A DNA stretch of 64,000 bases from Pseudoalteromonas umbrosa (GTDB lineage: Bacteria; Pseudomonadota; Gammaproteobacteria; Enterobacterales; Alteromonadaceae). Under the pieces are notes generated by a model that saw only the letters and a list, made by a program, of their open reading frames with translations, ran no database searches and had not been told where the DNA came from. Positions 8,064 through 16,548 of the stretch are shown one piece after another; the first letter of the stretch is position 1; every line of letters starts with the position of its first letter. The translations under genes were made by a program, and so were the position numbers. The stretch is from contig NZ_JASJUU010000004.1 of the NCBI RefSeq assembly GCF_030125375.1, positions 186,001 through 250,000 on the forward strand, read 5' to 3'.

Positions 8064-10121
8064 ATGAAAAATAACAACAAATTATCACTGACATTGCTTG
8101 GCGCTCAGATGCTTGCTTTGCCCGCGCTGGCAAGTGATATTAATACTGACAAGACGTGGCAGTATGAAGATGTATTCAATATCGAATACGCAGCGGCGCC
8201 ACAAGTACACCCTGATGGTTACAAGGTTATTTATGAGCGTAGAGCCATGGATATTATGGCTGACAGCACACGCATAAATTTATGGGAAGTGGATTTAAAA
8301 ACCAATACACATCAACCGGTTTTATCTGGTAAAAACCAGTTTCGCAGTGCTAAATATTCACCAGATGGTAAGCGATTGGCTTATATTACGAACGCTGAAG
8401 GTGATAATCAGCTGTATGTACGCTGGTTAGGTTCGGGACAAACCGCGCGTGTAACTAACGTACATCAAAGCGTCGGTAACATAAGTTGGTCACCAGACGG
8501 TAAGTGGATTGCATTTACCATGTTCAAGCCAGAAAGCAAAAGTAGTTTTTTTAAAGAGATGCCTAAAAAGCCTAAAGGCGCGCAATGGGCTGATAATGCA
8601 ACTTATATAGATGAAATGGTGTATAAACGTGATGGCAGTGGCTTTGTTAAGCCGGGTTATCATCATGTGTATGTTGTACCATCAGAAGGCGGCACACCGC
8701 GTCAACTAACTCAAGGTGCGTTTCATCATCGTTCATCTCTCACTTGGAGTGAAGATGGTAAATCACTGTATTTCAACGCTAATCGGCATGATGATTGGCA
8801 AAATAAACCGCGTCAGTCAGACATATATCAAGTAAACATTGCGGATCGTGAGATCACGCAAATAACTGATGAAAATGGTCCAGAATACGGTCCGAAGATA
8901 AATCATCAAAGGGATAAAATCGCTTATTTAGGCTATGAAAATAAGCACTTATCAAGCCAAAACTTTGATATTTATATGATGGATTTAGATGGTAAAAACC
9001 CAGTTAACTTAACAGCATCGTTAGACCGCCCAATTAGCTCACATCAGTGGGATAAAAAAGGGCGTGGGCTTTACTTTAGTTATGATGACCATGGTCAAAA
9101 GTACGTTGGTCACGTTACTTTAAAAGGCAAAGTGACGGAAAAATTGGCTAAATTAGGTGGACAGTCTTTAGGTCGTCCATACACATCCGGTCAATTTGCT
9201 GTTGCAGGCAGCAATCGCTTGGTTGTTACAACAGGTGATACAGAGCGTCCTGCTGATCTGGCATTAGTTGATAAGCGCCAAAAAGTCACTCAGCTAACAG
9301 ATTTAAATGCTGATTTATTAGGCCATAAAAATATCGCTAAAGTTGAGCCTATCACAGTAAAGTCATCTGTAGATGGCCGTGATATTCAAGCTTGGTATGC
9401 ATTACCGCCTAACTTTGATGCCACTAAAAAATACCCGATGATTTTAGAGATCCATGGTGGGCCACATACGGCATATGGGCCAAACTATAGTACAGAAGTA
9501 CAGCTGATGGCATCTAAGGGCTATGTTGTAGTGTGGGCAAACCCGCGAGGCAGTACATCTTATGGTCAGGAGTTTGCTAACCTAATTCATCACGATTACC
9601 CTTCAAAAGATTACAATGACTTGATAGATGTTGTAGATGGCATGGTGGCTAAAAAGTTTGTTGATGAAGACAATTTATTTGTCACAGGTGGTTCTGGCGG
9701 CGGTGTGTTAACGGCATGGATCATTGGTAATACAGATCGTTTTAAAGCGGCTGTAGTTGCCAAGCCTGTGATTAACTGGATAAGTTTTGCTTTAACTGCT
9801 GATGCCTATAACTACTATGCGAAATATTGGATGCCGGGCATGCCGTGGGAAGCAACGGAGCATTTATGGAAGCACTCACCATTGTCGCTGGTGGGCAATG
9901 TGAAAACACCAACGATGTTGTTAACGGGCGAAAATGATCATCGCACACCTATGAGTGAAACTGAGCAATATTATCAAGCATTGCAGTTACGCAATGTGGA
10001 AACCGCCATGGTACGTATTCCTAAAGCGGGTCATGGTATTGCTGCAAGGCCAAGTAACTTGATCCAAAAAGTGGGTCATATTGTGGCGTGGTTTGAAAAA
10101 TACCGTAAAGCGGATAAATAA
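8064..10121 (+). CDS. Secreted S9-family (prolyl oligopeptidase-like) peptidase, paralogue 1
   Basis: The 685-residue protein has a Sec signal peptide (LSLTLLGAQMLALPALAS), an N-terminal beta-propeller with TolB/WD-like blades (KYSPDGKRLAYITN, SWSPDGKWIAFTM, TWSEDGKSLYFNA), and a C-terminal alpha/beta-hydrolase. The catalytic triad is readable: Ser544 in VTGGSGGG, Asp625 in GENDHRTP and His657 in AGHGIAARP. This is the acylaminoacyl-peptidase/dipeptidyl-peptidase arrangement of family S9, which cleaves short peptides because the propeller screens substrates. Export places it in the periplasm. A paralogue of nearly the same length lies at 41543-43582. Both are head-to-head with a small GG-leader peptide gene, which suggests that they act on, or are regulated with, those peptides. 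That link is inference; general peptide scavenging is the default. Confidence 0.92.
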   Translation: MKNNNKLSLTLLGAQMLALPALASDINTDKTWQYEDVFNIEYAAAPQVHPDGYKVIYERRAMDIMADSTRINLWEVDLKTNTHQPVLSGKNQFRSAKYSPDGKRLAYITNAEGDNQLYVRWLGSGQTARVTNVHQSVGNISWSPDGKWIAFTMFKPESKSSFFKEMPKKPKGAQWADNATYIDEMVYKRDGSGFVKPGYHHVYVVPSEGGTPRQLTQGAFHHRSSLTWSEDGKSLYFNANRHDDWQNKPRQSDIYQVNIADREITQITDENGPEYGPKINHQRDKIAYLGYENKHLSSQNFDIYMMDLDGKNPVNLTASLDRPISSHQWDKKGRGLYFSYDDHGQKYVGHVTLKGKVTEKLAKLGGQSLGRPYTSGQFAVAGSNRLVVTTGDTERPADLALVDKRQKVTQLTDLNADLLGHKNIAKVEPITVKSSVDGRDIQAWYALPPNFDATKKYPMILEIHGGPHTAYGPNYSTEVQLMASKGYVVVWANPRGSTSYGQEFANLIHHDYPSKDYNDLIDVVDGMVAKKFVDEDNLFVTGGSGGGVLTAWIIGNTDRFKAAVVAKPVINWISFALTADAYNYYAKYWMPGMPWEATEHLWKHSPLSLVGNVKTPTMLLTGENDHRTPMSETEQYYQALQLRNVETAMVRIPKAGHGIAARPSNLIQKVGHIVAWFEKYRKADK

Positions 10122-10151
10122 AAATATAATAGGGCAGTGTTTTGCTGCCCT
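10120..10151 (-). terminator. Intrinsic terminator of fetB, possibly bidirectional
   Basis: AGGGCAG (10131-10137) pairs with CTGCCCT (10145-10151). On the minus strand the stem is followed by a T-rich tract (ATTATATTTTTATTT). It lies between the convergent S9 peptidase and fetB genes and may stop both transcripts. Confidence 0.75.
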
Positions 10152-10159
10152 AACTTTAG

Positions 10160-10945
10160 TTAAGCCAGACTCACTTGTGGCTTACCCTCTACAGAGACAC
10201 TGCGCTTGGCAACTAGCCATAAGCTGACGGTGATGGTGATGCTCATCATGACAAAAATCGCCAGCATAATCATTAGCTGATATTTAATCGCTACCATGGG
10301 GGATGCCCCGCCGAGTATTTGACCTGTCATCATGCCTGGAATTGTCACCAGCCCTGTCGTTGCCATTGTGGCGAGAATGGGTGACATCGCCTTAGTCAAA
10401 GCATCCTGTACAAAAGGTTTCGTCGCATCGCTTGGTGATGCGCCCAGCGCTAATGCGGCTTGATACTCGGGCCAGCGTTCTTGCAGTGCACTAAAGTAAC
10501 TTTGTAGACAGATGATATTGCTGGAAATGCTGTTGCCAAGGAGCATACCCGCCAAAGGGATAACGTAACGGGCGTGATAAAAAGGTTCTGGCTGAATAAT
10601 TCCCAAGGCAAGAATAGCCATTAGCGGCAAGAGTCCTGCAACTAAGCTAATTGCCACAGGAAATAAAATCATAGATTTTGGAAAAGGCACCTTGTTGATA
10701 ATGGCACTGCTGCCGACAAGTACCATGGCCATCATCCAGGCGAGGTTTATCCAAACATTGTTGAGATCGAAAAGTAACTCTAGGTATAGGCCGATTAAGA
10801 TGAGCTGTAATGTCATTCTACTCAGGCTGACTATGGTTTCTTTTAATAAGCCCAGCTGATAGTGCCTATTTATGTAATAAGGGATGATCAACGCGAGGCT
10901 AAAGAGGACCAACTGCCACCATTGAATATCTATGACGCTTTGCAT
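10160..10945 (-). CDS. fetB: FetB-like ABC transporter permease (UPF0014), no FetA partner adjacent
   Basis: The 261-residue protein has about seven membrane helices and matches the FetB/YbbM family: the early SRMTLQLILIGLYLELLF, the PLAGMLLGNSISSNIICLQS segment, the cytoplasmic EYQAALALGASPSDATKP loop, and GLVTIPGMMTGQILGGASPM. In E. coli, FetB is the permease of the FetAB exporter, which pumps iron out and improves resistance to oxidative stress. FetA, the ATPase, is normally encoded next to fetB, but no ATPase gene flanks this one, so the partner must lie elsewhere or be another ATPase. The start has only a weak ribosome-binding site. A strong inverted repeat lies just upstream (11007-11047). 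Confidence 0.85.
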   Translation of the reverse strand: MQSVIDIQWWQLVLFSLALIIPYYINRHYQLGLLKETIVSLSRMTLQLILIGLYLELLFDLNNVWINLAWMMAMVLVGSSAIINKVPFPKSMILFPVAISLVAGLLPLMAILALGIIQPEPFYHARYVIPLAGMLLGNSISSNIICLQSYFSALQERWPEYQAALALGASPSDATKPFVQDALTKAMSPILATMATTGLVTIPGMMTGQILGGASPMVAIKYQLMIMLAIFVMMSITITVSLWLVAKRSVSVEGKPQVSLA

Positions 10946-11006
10946 ACTGCCAACTACTTTGTCTGAGCCTAAAACAGGAGTTAATTAACTGAGCGTTCAC
11001 GCTAAC

Positions 11007-11047
11007 ATGCCTGTATGACACTTTTATTTTAAGTGTCATACAGGCAT
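11007..11047. repeat. 17-bp perfect inverted repeat, 7-nt loop
   Basis: ATGCCTGTATGACACTT (11007-11023) pairs exactly with AAGTGTCATACAGGCAT (11031-11047), loop TTATTTT. Neither strand shows a T-run after the stem, so it is not a canonical terminator, although it sits just downstream of the dioxygenase gene. A smaller hairpin, AGCGT-TC-ACGCT (about 10992-11003), abuts it. Confidence 0.8.
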
Positions 11048-11090
11048 ATGCATTGGCGTTATCTGGCTATAAAGTATGCAGGGAACTACA

Positions 11091-11726
11091 TTACACCACT
11101 TTTGCTAACACAATATCGTAGCGATATTGATTGGTAATTTCGGTGGTTTTTGCGGTCATTAAGGCTTGCTCTTCAGGCGTTTTTCGCCTGAATAAGCCAT
11201 CTTTTTGGTTGAGTGGGTGATCGGGAAAATACATTTGCGTAAGCAGCGAGTGGTATCCTCTTTTTGATATTTTTAGATGAATATGGGGTGTTCTTTGCTG
11301 CGCTGCATTGAGAGGGTAAGCCCCCGGGAACACGGTTTTAAAACGAAAGTGTCCTTTTGCTTTGGTTTGTATAATGGCCCAAGCCTGAAAGTGGGCATCA
11401 ATTGGGGCATCACTGTTGTCATGAGGATGGTGGTATTTTCCAAAGCTATTTGCTTGCCACAGATCAATGGTGACATCCTCTATGGTATTGCCTTGGTCAT
11501 CGAACACTTGGCCAAATATGTCTATGATGGTGCCTTTTGCTTTACCTTTTTTACCAGCAACCTGTGTTAAGTCAGCATCTTTGTCTTTTTGTGGCGTAAT
11601 TGGATAATAAGGCCCCTCCATCTCTTTTGGCGTTATGGCGCGTGCTTGTACATGTATTCCAACAAGGCCCGCAAGTGAGCCGAGCGTTAAATTGCGAATA
11701 AAGTGACGGCGATTGAATGTTGTCAT
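11091..11726 (-). CDS. Intradiol ring-cleavage dioxygenase-like protein with Tat-type signal
   Basis: The 211-residue protein resembles the beta subunit of protocatechuate 3,4-dioxygenase, a non-haem Fe(III) enzyme that opens catechol rings between the hydroxyls. The four iron ligands expected for the family can be placed at Tyr98 (FGKYHH), Tyr137 (PGAYPL), His148 and His150 (TPHIHLK). The N-terminus has a twin-arginine motif (FNRRHFIRNLTLGSLAGLVG), so export in a folded, metal-loaded state is likely. That places it outside the cytoplasm, unlike classical catabolic enzymes, and no beta-ketoadipate genes are nearby. AAGGA precedes the ATG. The natural substrate is unknown. Confidence 0.88.
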   Translation of the reverse strand: MTTFNRRHFIRNLTLGSLAGLVGIHVQARAITPKEMEGPYYPITPQKDKDADLTQVAGKKGKAKGTIIDIFGQVFDDQGNTIEDVTIDLWQANSFGKYHHPHDNSDAPIDAHFQAWAIIQTKAKGHFRFKTVFPGAYPLNAAQQRTPHIHLKISKRGYHSLLTQMYFPDHPLNQKDGLFRRKTPEEQALMTAKTTEITNQYRYDIVLAKVV

Positions 11727-11939
11727 TATTAATCCTTATGCAAGATGGTTAAAGCACCCTTACAGACGTTATGTCATGCCCGCGCAATTGGCCAGTAATG
11801 ACCATTGTCGCGTTTAAATGTAAATTGGGTGCATAAAGCAAATGGAGTATTTGATGCTGAGGTCAGTCGCGTCTTAGTATTTCTCTATTATTTTAAATCA
11901 TAGAGTTTTAATAGAGTTTTAGTGTGTTGAAATTTAAAC

Positions 11940-12647
11940 TTATTTTCTATTTAAAGACTGTGGTTGGTATTGGTAGTTATCAAAGGTTACTGTGGACGTT
12001 TCTTCTATATCGATAAAGAATGAAAAAGTCCCTCGCATGTCCATTTTAGTTTGGTGTACAAGGACAGCATCGTTCACTGTTATAAATTGCATTGAGAGAT
12101 TAAAGTCGCTGATATCAGCGAGTGCAACTGGGCTAAACGAGGCGGTATTGTGTACAGAGACCTGTTTAATATGCTGATTGCTTTTATCAATTTTAATGTG
12201 GCCAGTTAACTTTCCAATGGCATCTTTGCCGAGATCTGCCAGCTCAACAGGGTAGCTAAAGGTGATGCTATCAGAGGTTTCTTGAACTAGGGTGAGCGTG
12301 TGTGTTCTCACTAACTCCCTAATACTGATCGAAAAGCCTTTATTTTCACGTTTTTGTGCAAACTCTTTGATTTGTTTTGGTGATGGCTGTTGACCATTAA
12401 GCTGAAGTAGTTGCCAGCGCTGATATGGGTTGTTGTTGGGCTGGTGTTTGGCTTGAATTTCTGTTTTGTCACCTTCTTCAATTTCAATACTATGAATTGT
12501 GTAAGACCAGTGTTGCTTGTTGGTTTGAGAAAAACGCTCAAGGGCAGATTCCACTAACTGAATATGTTCGCTTGATGCAGACATGGCAGGTTTGGTGAAT
12601 ACAATAAGTGAGCAAATGATGGCAATGCATCTGAACTGTTGAAACAT
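11940..12647 (-). CDS. Secreted protein of unknown function
   Basis: The 235-residue product starts with a Sec signal peptide (CIAIICSLIVFTKPAMSA) and a strong ribosome-binding site (AAGGAGG). The mature part is mostly predicted beta-strand, with no catalytic motif that I recognise and no cysteine. A segment of alternating polar and hydrophobic residues (LTGHIKIDKSNQHIKQVSVH and DMRGTFSFFIDIEETSTVTF) suggests a lipid- or ligand-carrying beta-sheet such as an LolA-like fold, but this is only an impression. It lies downstream of the lipoate ligase-like gene on the same strand, 84 bp away. Confidence 0.65.
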   Translation of the reverse strand: MFQQFRCIAIICSLIVFTKPAMSASSEHIQLVESALERFSQTNKQHWSYTIHSIEIEEGDKTEIQAKHQPNNNPYQRWQLLQLNGQQPSPKQIKEFAQKRENKGFSISIRELVRTHTLTLVQETSDSITFSYPVELADLGKDAIGKLTGHIKIDKSNQHIKQVSVHNTASFSPVALADISDFNLSMQFITVNDAVLVHQTKMDMRGTFSFFIDIEETSTVTFDNYQYQPQSLNRK

Positions 12648-12731
12648 AAAACGGCCTCCTTTTTGCGTATTACTTTGCAGGCCGTAGCGTGAAATAGACG
12701 TGAATATGAAAGGCCGGTATGCCTTTTAAAG

Positions 12732-13502
12732 TTATAGAGGCGTTTTAAATTCTTCGAGCGCTAAGAGGATCTCTTTTCTTAAAACTTCTGTGAGTTGCCC
12801 ATTTGGATAATGACCTGCTAGGTGCCTATCTACACTGGTTGAAGCATGTGGGTCGTAGCGATTATCAGCGCCTGCAAGTTGATAAAATTGATTGACGACT
12901 GCGGTTGTGTCATGGGGGTCAGCTTCTATCATAATCATTGCTTGTGCCAATACTGCGCGGTATAAACCCTGTTCATTTCTTGGTGATAGCGCGACTCGCT
13001 GCGCAGTACCTGTGACTTTCAATGCATCTATATTGAGATTAAAGCGACCATCACAATACGCGCCAGGTGTTTCCCCATATTCGCTTTGCAAGCCAAGACT
13101 GCGCAGTGCGCTGCGAATGGGTTCACATAAAGCGATATATATGGAGTCTAAATCTAATGGTTGCGACTTTGTTTGCGCAAAAATCACCGAGAAGTTTAAA
13201 ATACCGGGACCATGAGGAACGGCAGTACCACCGCTTTGCCTCACTGAAACTGGCCAATCTAATTGCGCGAGTGTATCGCAGGCATCGTTAAACATCGGCA
13301 ACTTGGCTTCTTTACGGCTGACGATCAGTGATTGAGGGCATTCCCATAACCTAATTGTGGCAGGCTGCATGCCTTTAGCAACTTGCATCAGTAGTGTTGA
13401 GTCTTGCTCTAATGCGCGCTCAGTAGATGTTTCAATGGGCTCGTTAAGTACAGACCACGAATAGGCGCTATACAGCTGAGTTGCTAATTCTTTTTCATTC
13501 AT
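12732..13502 (-). CDS. Lipoate-protein ligase/octanoyltransferase family protein
   Basis: The 256-residue protein has the biotin/lipoate ligase (BPL/LPL) catalytic fold. The signature loop is VSVRQSGGTAVPHGPGILNF, corresponding to the RRxSGGGAVxHxxGxLN motif of LplA, and the conserved lysine appears in ALKVTGTAQRVAL. LplA-type enzymes adenylate lipoate and attach it to lipoyl domains of 2-oxoacid dehydrogenases and GcvH. The glycine run is slightly altered (SGGTAV), so it may be an octanoyl/lipoyl transferase rather than a true ligase. It lies downstream of a LysR gene on the same strand with a 66-bp gap. The cellular target cannot be read from context. Confidence 0.8.
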   Translation of the reverse strand: MNEKELATQLYSAYSWSVLNEPIETSTERALEQDSTLLMQVAKGMQPATIRLWECPQSLIVSRKEAKLPMFNDACDTLAQLDWPVSVRQSGGTAVPHGPGILNFSVIFAQTKSQPLDLDSIYIALCEPIRSALRSLGLQSEYGETPGAYCDGRFNLNIDALKVTGTAQRVALSPRNEQGLYRAVLAQAMIMIEADPHDTTAVVNQFYQLAGADNRYDPHASTSVDRHLAGHYPNGQLTEVLRKEILLALEEFKTPL

Positions 13503-13568
13503 ATGTACTTGTCCCTAATTATCATGACACCTTCTCTAGTATAGACGCCGGTGTGGCATGGTGATTTA

Positions 13569-14477
13569 CTATGAGTTGGATGTCTCTGCCGTTGGCATCA
13601 TCATACTTTGATAACGCAATTCACCTAAAAACGCTCTGGCTGCTGGGCCTAGGCTATCACCATCGACAAAGGTGAGGTGCAGCTGAACTTTTCGTGTCTG
13701 ACCCGATTGCAGGTTGAGTGGGACAAGCTCACCACTTTGCAGTTCTTTTGCAATTAAAGGCACTGGCAGCCACGCAAAGCCAAAGCCATTTTTTATCATA
13801 TCAATAGAAGTGCGCATATGGCTTACTGTCCAGCGCTGAGAGGCCTGCAGCCAGCCTGAGTCATGACTTTTTGATACCGCAGAGTCCCTAACGACAATCT
13901 GGCGATGAGACTTTAAATCTTCTAAGGTCAGTGCTTTTTCAGTTTGATTGAGTGTGTGCTCGGGGCTTGCAGCGGCAATAAACTCAATTTGGCATAATTC
14001 TTCACTAAATAGACCTTCAAGGGTAAAAGCAGATACGGCGATATCAACCAAGCCACCTTGCAACTGCTCATTGGCTCCATTGAGTACAGATTCGACAAGT
14101 TCGATGCGCAGAAATGGGAATTCTTGTGATACTTTATCAAGCACCTTATACAGTAAGTGCGATGGGAAAATGGCATCGATGGCGATACGCAGCTTAGTCT
14201 CAATGCCTTCTGCGAGAGTCTCTGCAATGGTTTCGACTTTTGAAGCTTCCTCTAACAGGTAATCAACTCGGCGCAGCATTAATTCACCGGCAGGAGTTAG
14301 GAGCGTTTTACGACCTTCGACACGAAATAGTTTTACGCCAAGAGAGGTTTCAATTTTATTCACGGCGTTGTGAATGCTGGATTGGCTCTTATGAATTTGA
14401 GCCGAAGCTTGGTTAAAACCGCCATGCTCGACGACGGCTTTAAACATACGCCACTGCTCGAGCGTTACTTTAAGCAT
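13569..14477 (-). CDS. LysR-family transcriptional regulator
   Basis: The 302-residue protein has an N-terminal winged helix-turn-helix (residues 4-63: WRMFKAVVEHGGFNQASAQI, then HKSQSSIHNAVNKIE and LFRVEGRKTLLTPAG) and a periplasmic-binding-like effector domain (from about residue 92). AGGTGG lies just before the ATG. It has no divergently transcribed partner; the genes downstream on the same strand encode the lipoate ligase-like and secreted proteins, which may be its targets. The inducer is unknown. Confidence 0.92.
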   Translation of the reverse strand: MLKVTLEQWRMFKAVVEHGGFNQASAQIHKSQSSIHNAVNKIETSLGVKLFRVEGRKTLLTPAGELMLRRVDYLLEEASKVETIAETLAEGIETKLRIAIDAIFPSHLLYKVLDKVSQEFPFLRIELVESVLNGANEQLQGGLVDIAVSAFTLEGLFSEELCQIEFIAAASPEHTLNQTEKALTLEDLKSHRQIVVRDSAVSKSHDSGWLQASQRWTVSHMRTSIDMIKNGFGFAWLPVPLIAKELQSGELVPLNLQSGQTRKVQLHLTFVDGDSLGPAARAFLGELRYQSMMMPTAETSNS

Positions 14478-14684
14478 GAGCCACCTATTTGCTGTATGTA
14501 TAAGGATTGTGTGATAAGCATATTACACGAAAAAAAGCGTCAGGTTCATATTGTTTAAACAAATTTATAGCGCTGTTTTAAAACGTTTATTTGAGTTTTT
14601 TTGAGTGTTTTAGCGGAAAAGTTTTTTAGTATTCAGGTACAGTAAACTTTCTCTCGCGTAATTTAGATACTCCCAAGCAGTGAG

Positions 14685-14712
14685 GCTCATTCGTTCGTGA
14701 ATGGGCTTTTTT
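14685..14712 (+). terminator. Plus-strand intrinsic terminator without an annotated upstream gene
   Basis: GCTCATTC (14685-14692) pairs with GAATGGGC (14699-14706; one G-U) and is followed by six T on the plus strand (14707-14712). Both flanking genes run on the minus strand, so the terminator would serve an unannotated plus-strand transcript in 14478-14684. Confidence 0.6.
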
Positions 14713-14716
14713 ATTG

Positions 14717-15673
14717 CTAGAAGGGCGCTGATCCCCAATGCGCTTTTTGCTTTTTTTCAGCCTGTTTTTTAGCGCGTTTAAGCTCACTTTTACGCACGTG
14801 CTTCGTTATCCATTTGATCATTTTGGGCGCCAACTCTGGCGGAATGTTGTGACCCATTCCTGGGACAATTTTTAGTTTTGATTTACGGATCTGCTGTGCC
14901 GTTTTCACCCCTTCTTGGCTCGGAATTATGGGGTCGGATTCACCGTGTATTACTAAGGTCGGTGCCTTAACTTTGGCCATCAGATCCTGACGACTGCCGC
15001 TTGCAGCCATCGCGGCAAATTGGCGATGAAAGCCATGGGGGTTGTTTGCGCGCTCAACTGTATCGATTGCCTGACTTTTCAGTGTCTTTTCATCTTGGGG
15101 GTAAGCTGGGCTGCCGATCAACTGGTTAAGACGAATATTATAGCGAATTGCGGCTTCTCTATTTGGTTTGTTAGGACGAATTTTAGCGAGCTGCAAGAAG
15201 ACTTTTAGGTTGGAATGAGTTAACTTTAGAGAGGAAGAAGAAGACATAATAGAGGTGAGACTAAGCACTTTTTTCTTTTGCTTTGCGGCAATAAGCTGCG
15301 CAATCATACCGCCCATGGAGGCACCGACAAGATGGGCTTTTTTTATTTTTAACGCTTTCATTAATGCCAAGGTATCTTCGGCCATTTCTTCTAACGTGTA
15401 GGGTACTTTAGTGCGCATCGGCAAACGCGCGCTAACCCAGGTTTTAAATAAGTTAGGGGTACCATATTGTTCTAACTGAGTTGAAAGGCCGGCATCTCGG
15501 TTGTCGAATCGCACGACTCTAAAGCCTTGCTCAACCAAGCCATAAAAGAGTTCATCGGGCCAGAGTGTCATCTGCGCACCAAGCCCCATGATCAAGACAA
15601 TAGCAGGTTTGTTTTTATCCCCTTCATCTTGATAGCTAATAGAAATATTGCTGCTGATAGAGATTGATTTCAT
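14717..15673 (-). CDS. Alpha/beta-hydrolase (esterase-like)
   Basis: The protein is 318 residues if it begins at the ATG at 15673 (MKSISISSNISISYQDEGD); the frame opens earlier, at 15724, but family members usually start near this point. The fold elements are clear: oxyanion region LIMGLGAQMTLWP, FDNRDAGLS, nucleophile Ser119 in LVGASMGGM, Asp in IHGESDPIIP, and His in GMGHNIPPEL. The FDNRDAGLST motif resembles RdmC/aclacinomycin methylesterase-like hydrolases. There is no signal peptide. The C-terminus is strongly basic (KSELKRAKKQAEKKQKAH), unusual for this family. The substrate is unknown. Confidence 0.85.
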   Translation of the reverse strand: MKSISISSNISISYQDEGDKNKPAIVLIMGLGAQMTLWPDELFYGLVEQGFRVVRFDNRDAGLSTQLEQYGTPNLFKTWVSARLPMRTKVPYTLEEMAEDTLALMKALKIKKAHLVGASMGGMIAQLIAAKQKKKVLSLTSIMSSSSSLKLTHSNLKVFLQLAKIRPNKPNREAAIRYNIRLNQLIGSPAYPQDEKTLKSQAIDTVERANNPHGFHRQFAAMAASGSRQDLMAKVKAPTLVIHGESDPIIPSQEGVKTAQQIRKSKLKIVPGMGHNIPPELAPKMIKWITKHVRKSELKRAKKQAEKKQKAHWGSAPF

Positions 15674-15863
15674 AGTGATATAATTGCAAACGCCCTCAGT
15701 GCAGTTTAGGCATAAAAATAGCAAATGCCTATGAACTAATTTGTTTTAGAAGGGTGTATACTAGATGCTGATAGCGCCGACTACGGCAAAAACCAGGCGA
15801 TAAAAATTGGCAGCTATTGTGAATACCAATTGTTATTTTACAATCATATTAATAGGATGAGTG

Positions 15864-16046
15864 ATGCATAAAAAAGTACATCATAGCCATGAACATCATC
15901 GTGGTGATATTAAAGATAATGCCTTGAAAGCATTGGTAACTAGCCCTGTATTTAAGAGCAAAGTTGAGAAAGCAAAAAAAGGCAAAGGGAGCTTTCGTCG
16001 TAAAGCAAAACATCAAGGCCAAGAGCCCTATTTTATGGCAGCGTAA
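15864..16046 (+). CDS. arfA: Alternative ribosome-rescue factor A
   Basis: This 60-residue basic protein rescues ribosomes stalled on mRNAs lacking a stop codon by recruiting release factor RF2 when tmRNA is limiting. The diagnostic core is present: RGDIKDNALKALVTSPVF followed by VEKAKKGKGSFRRKAKH, matching the E. coli GQIKDNAIEALLHDPLF and EKNKKGKGSYMRKGKH blocks. The ATG at 15864 is preferred over the GTG three bases upstream because AGGA lies at 15854-15857. The hydrophobic tail that makes full-length E. coli ArfA unstable is replaced by a short EPYFMAA. The last codons form the left arm of a terminator-like hairpin (16027-16078), the arrangement known to yield non-stop arfA mRNA and tmRNA-dependent control. 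Confidence 0.9.
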   Translation: MHKKVHHSHEHHRGDIKDNALKALVTSPVFKSKVEKAKKGKGSFRRKAKHQGQEPYFMAA

Positions 16047-16078
16047 TAAACGCGGCGAGCCATAAAATAAGGTTTTTT
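16027..16078 (+). terminator. Terminator/RNase III-type hairpin overlapping the arfA coding end
   Basis: CCTATTTTATGGC (16027-16039, coding for the last PYFMA residues) pairs with GCCATAAAATAAGG (16059-16072; one bulged A), followed by TTTTTT. The arfA stop codon (16044-16046) sits in the loop. Cleavage or trimming inside the stem would remove the stop codon. Confidence 0.85.
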
Positions 16079-16113
16079 AAATCGTATTCATTGCAAGGAG
16101 TTTTGGAGATAAA

Positions 16114-16548
16114 ATGCGGAAAAGGACGTGTGCACTGACTATTATCGCTATTGGACTTATCGGATGCCAAGCAGCGCCTTTTACTTATAATCCAAAAGGG
16201 ATAGAGCAGGCGCGTTTAGCACACATCGTTTTAGAGCAAGGCCCTCGTCAGTATGCACAGGATTATCTTGCTAAAATTGAATTTATTTGGAATGAACAAG
16301 GCGAGGAGCTCAGCGGGCGGCTGCCTTATGTGAGTGCCAAGTTTGATAGCATGAAGGTCTCACCTGGGGTTTATCGTATTCAGGCGTCCTGTGCCAACAA
16401 TCAATACAAGGGCAGTGTGGAAGGGATTTTTAATTTTGAGCCAGCTAAAAACTACCGCTTATTGTGTGAACCGAAAAAAGACCGCCACACACTGGGGTTT
16501 GCGGTCTCAACGCATGTTGCACTTAAGCTGGAGCAGCTAGCTGATTAA
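16114..16548 (+). CDS. Small lipoprotein of unknown function
   Basis: The 144-residue product has a basic N-terminus, a hydrophobic stretch and a lipobox (IAIGLIGC), so it should be exported and lipid-anchored. A strong Shine-Dalgarno (AAGGAG, then TGGAG) precedes the ATG. The mature part has two further Cys (ASCANNQ and LLCEPKK) that could form a disulphide, and ends with a beta-rich stretch. No family was recognised. It is convergent with the symporter gene, with the two stop codons overlapping by four bases. Confidence 0.7.
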   Translation: MRKRTCALTIIAIGLIGCQAAPFTYNPKGIEQARLAHIVLEQGPRQYAQDYLAKIEFIWNEQGEELSGRLPYVSAKFDSMKVSPGVYRIQASCANNQYKGSVEGIFNFEPAKNYRLLCEPKKDRHTLGFAVSTHVALKLEQLAD

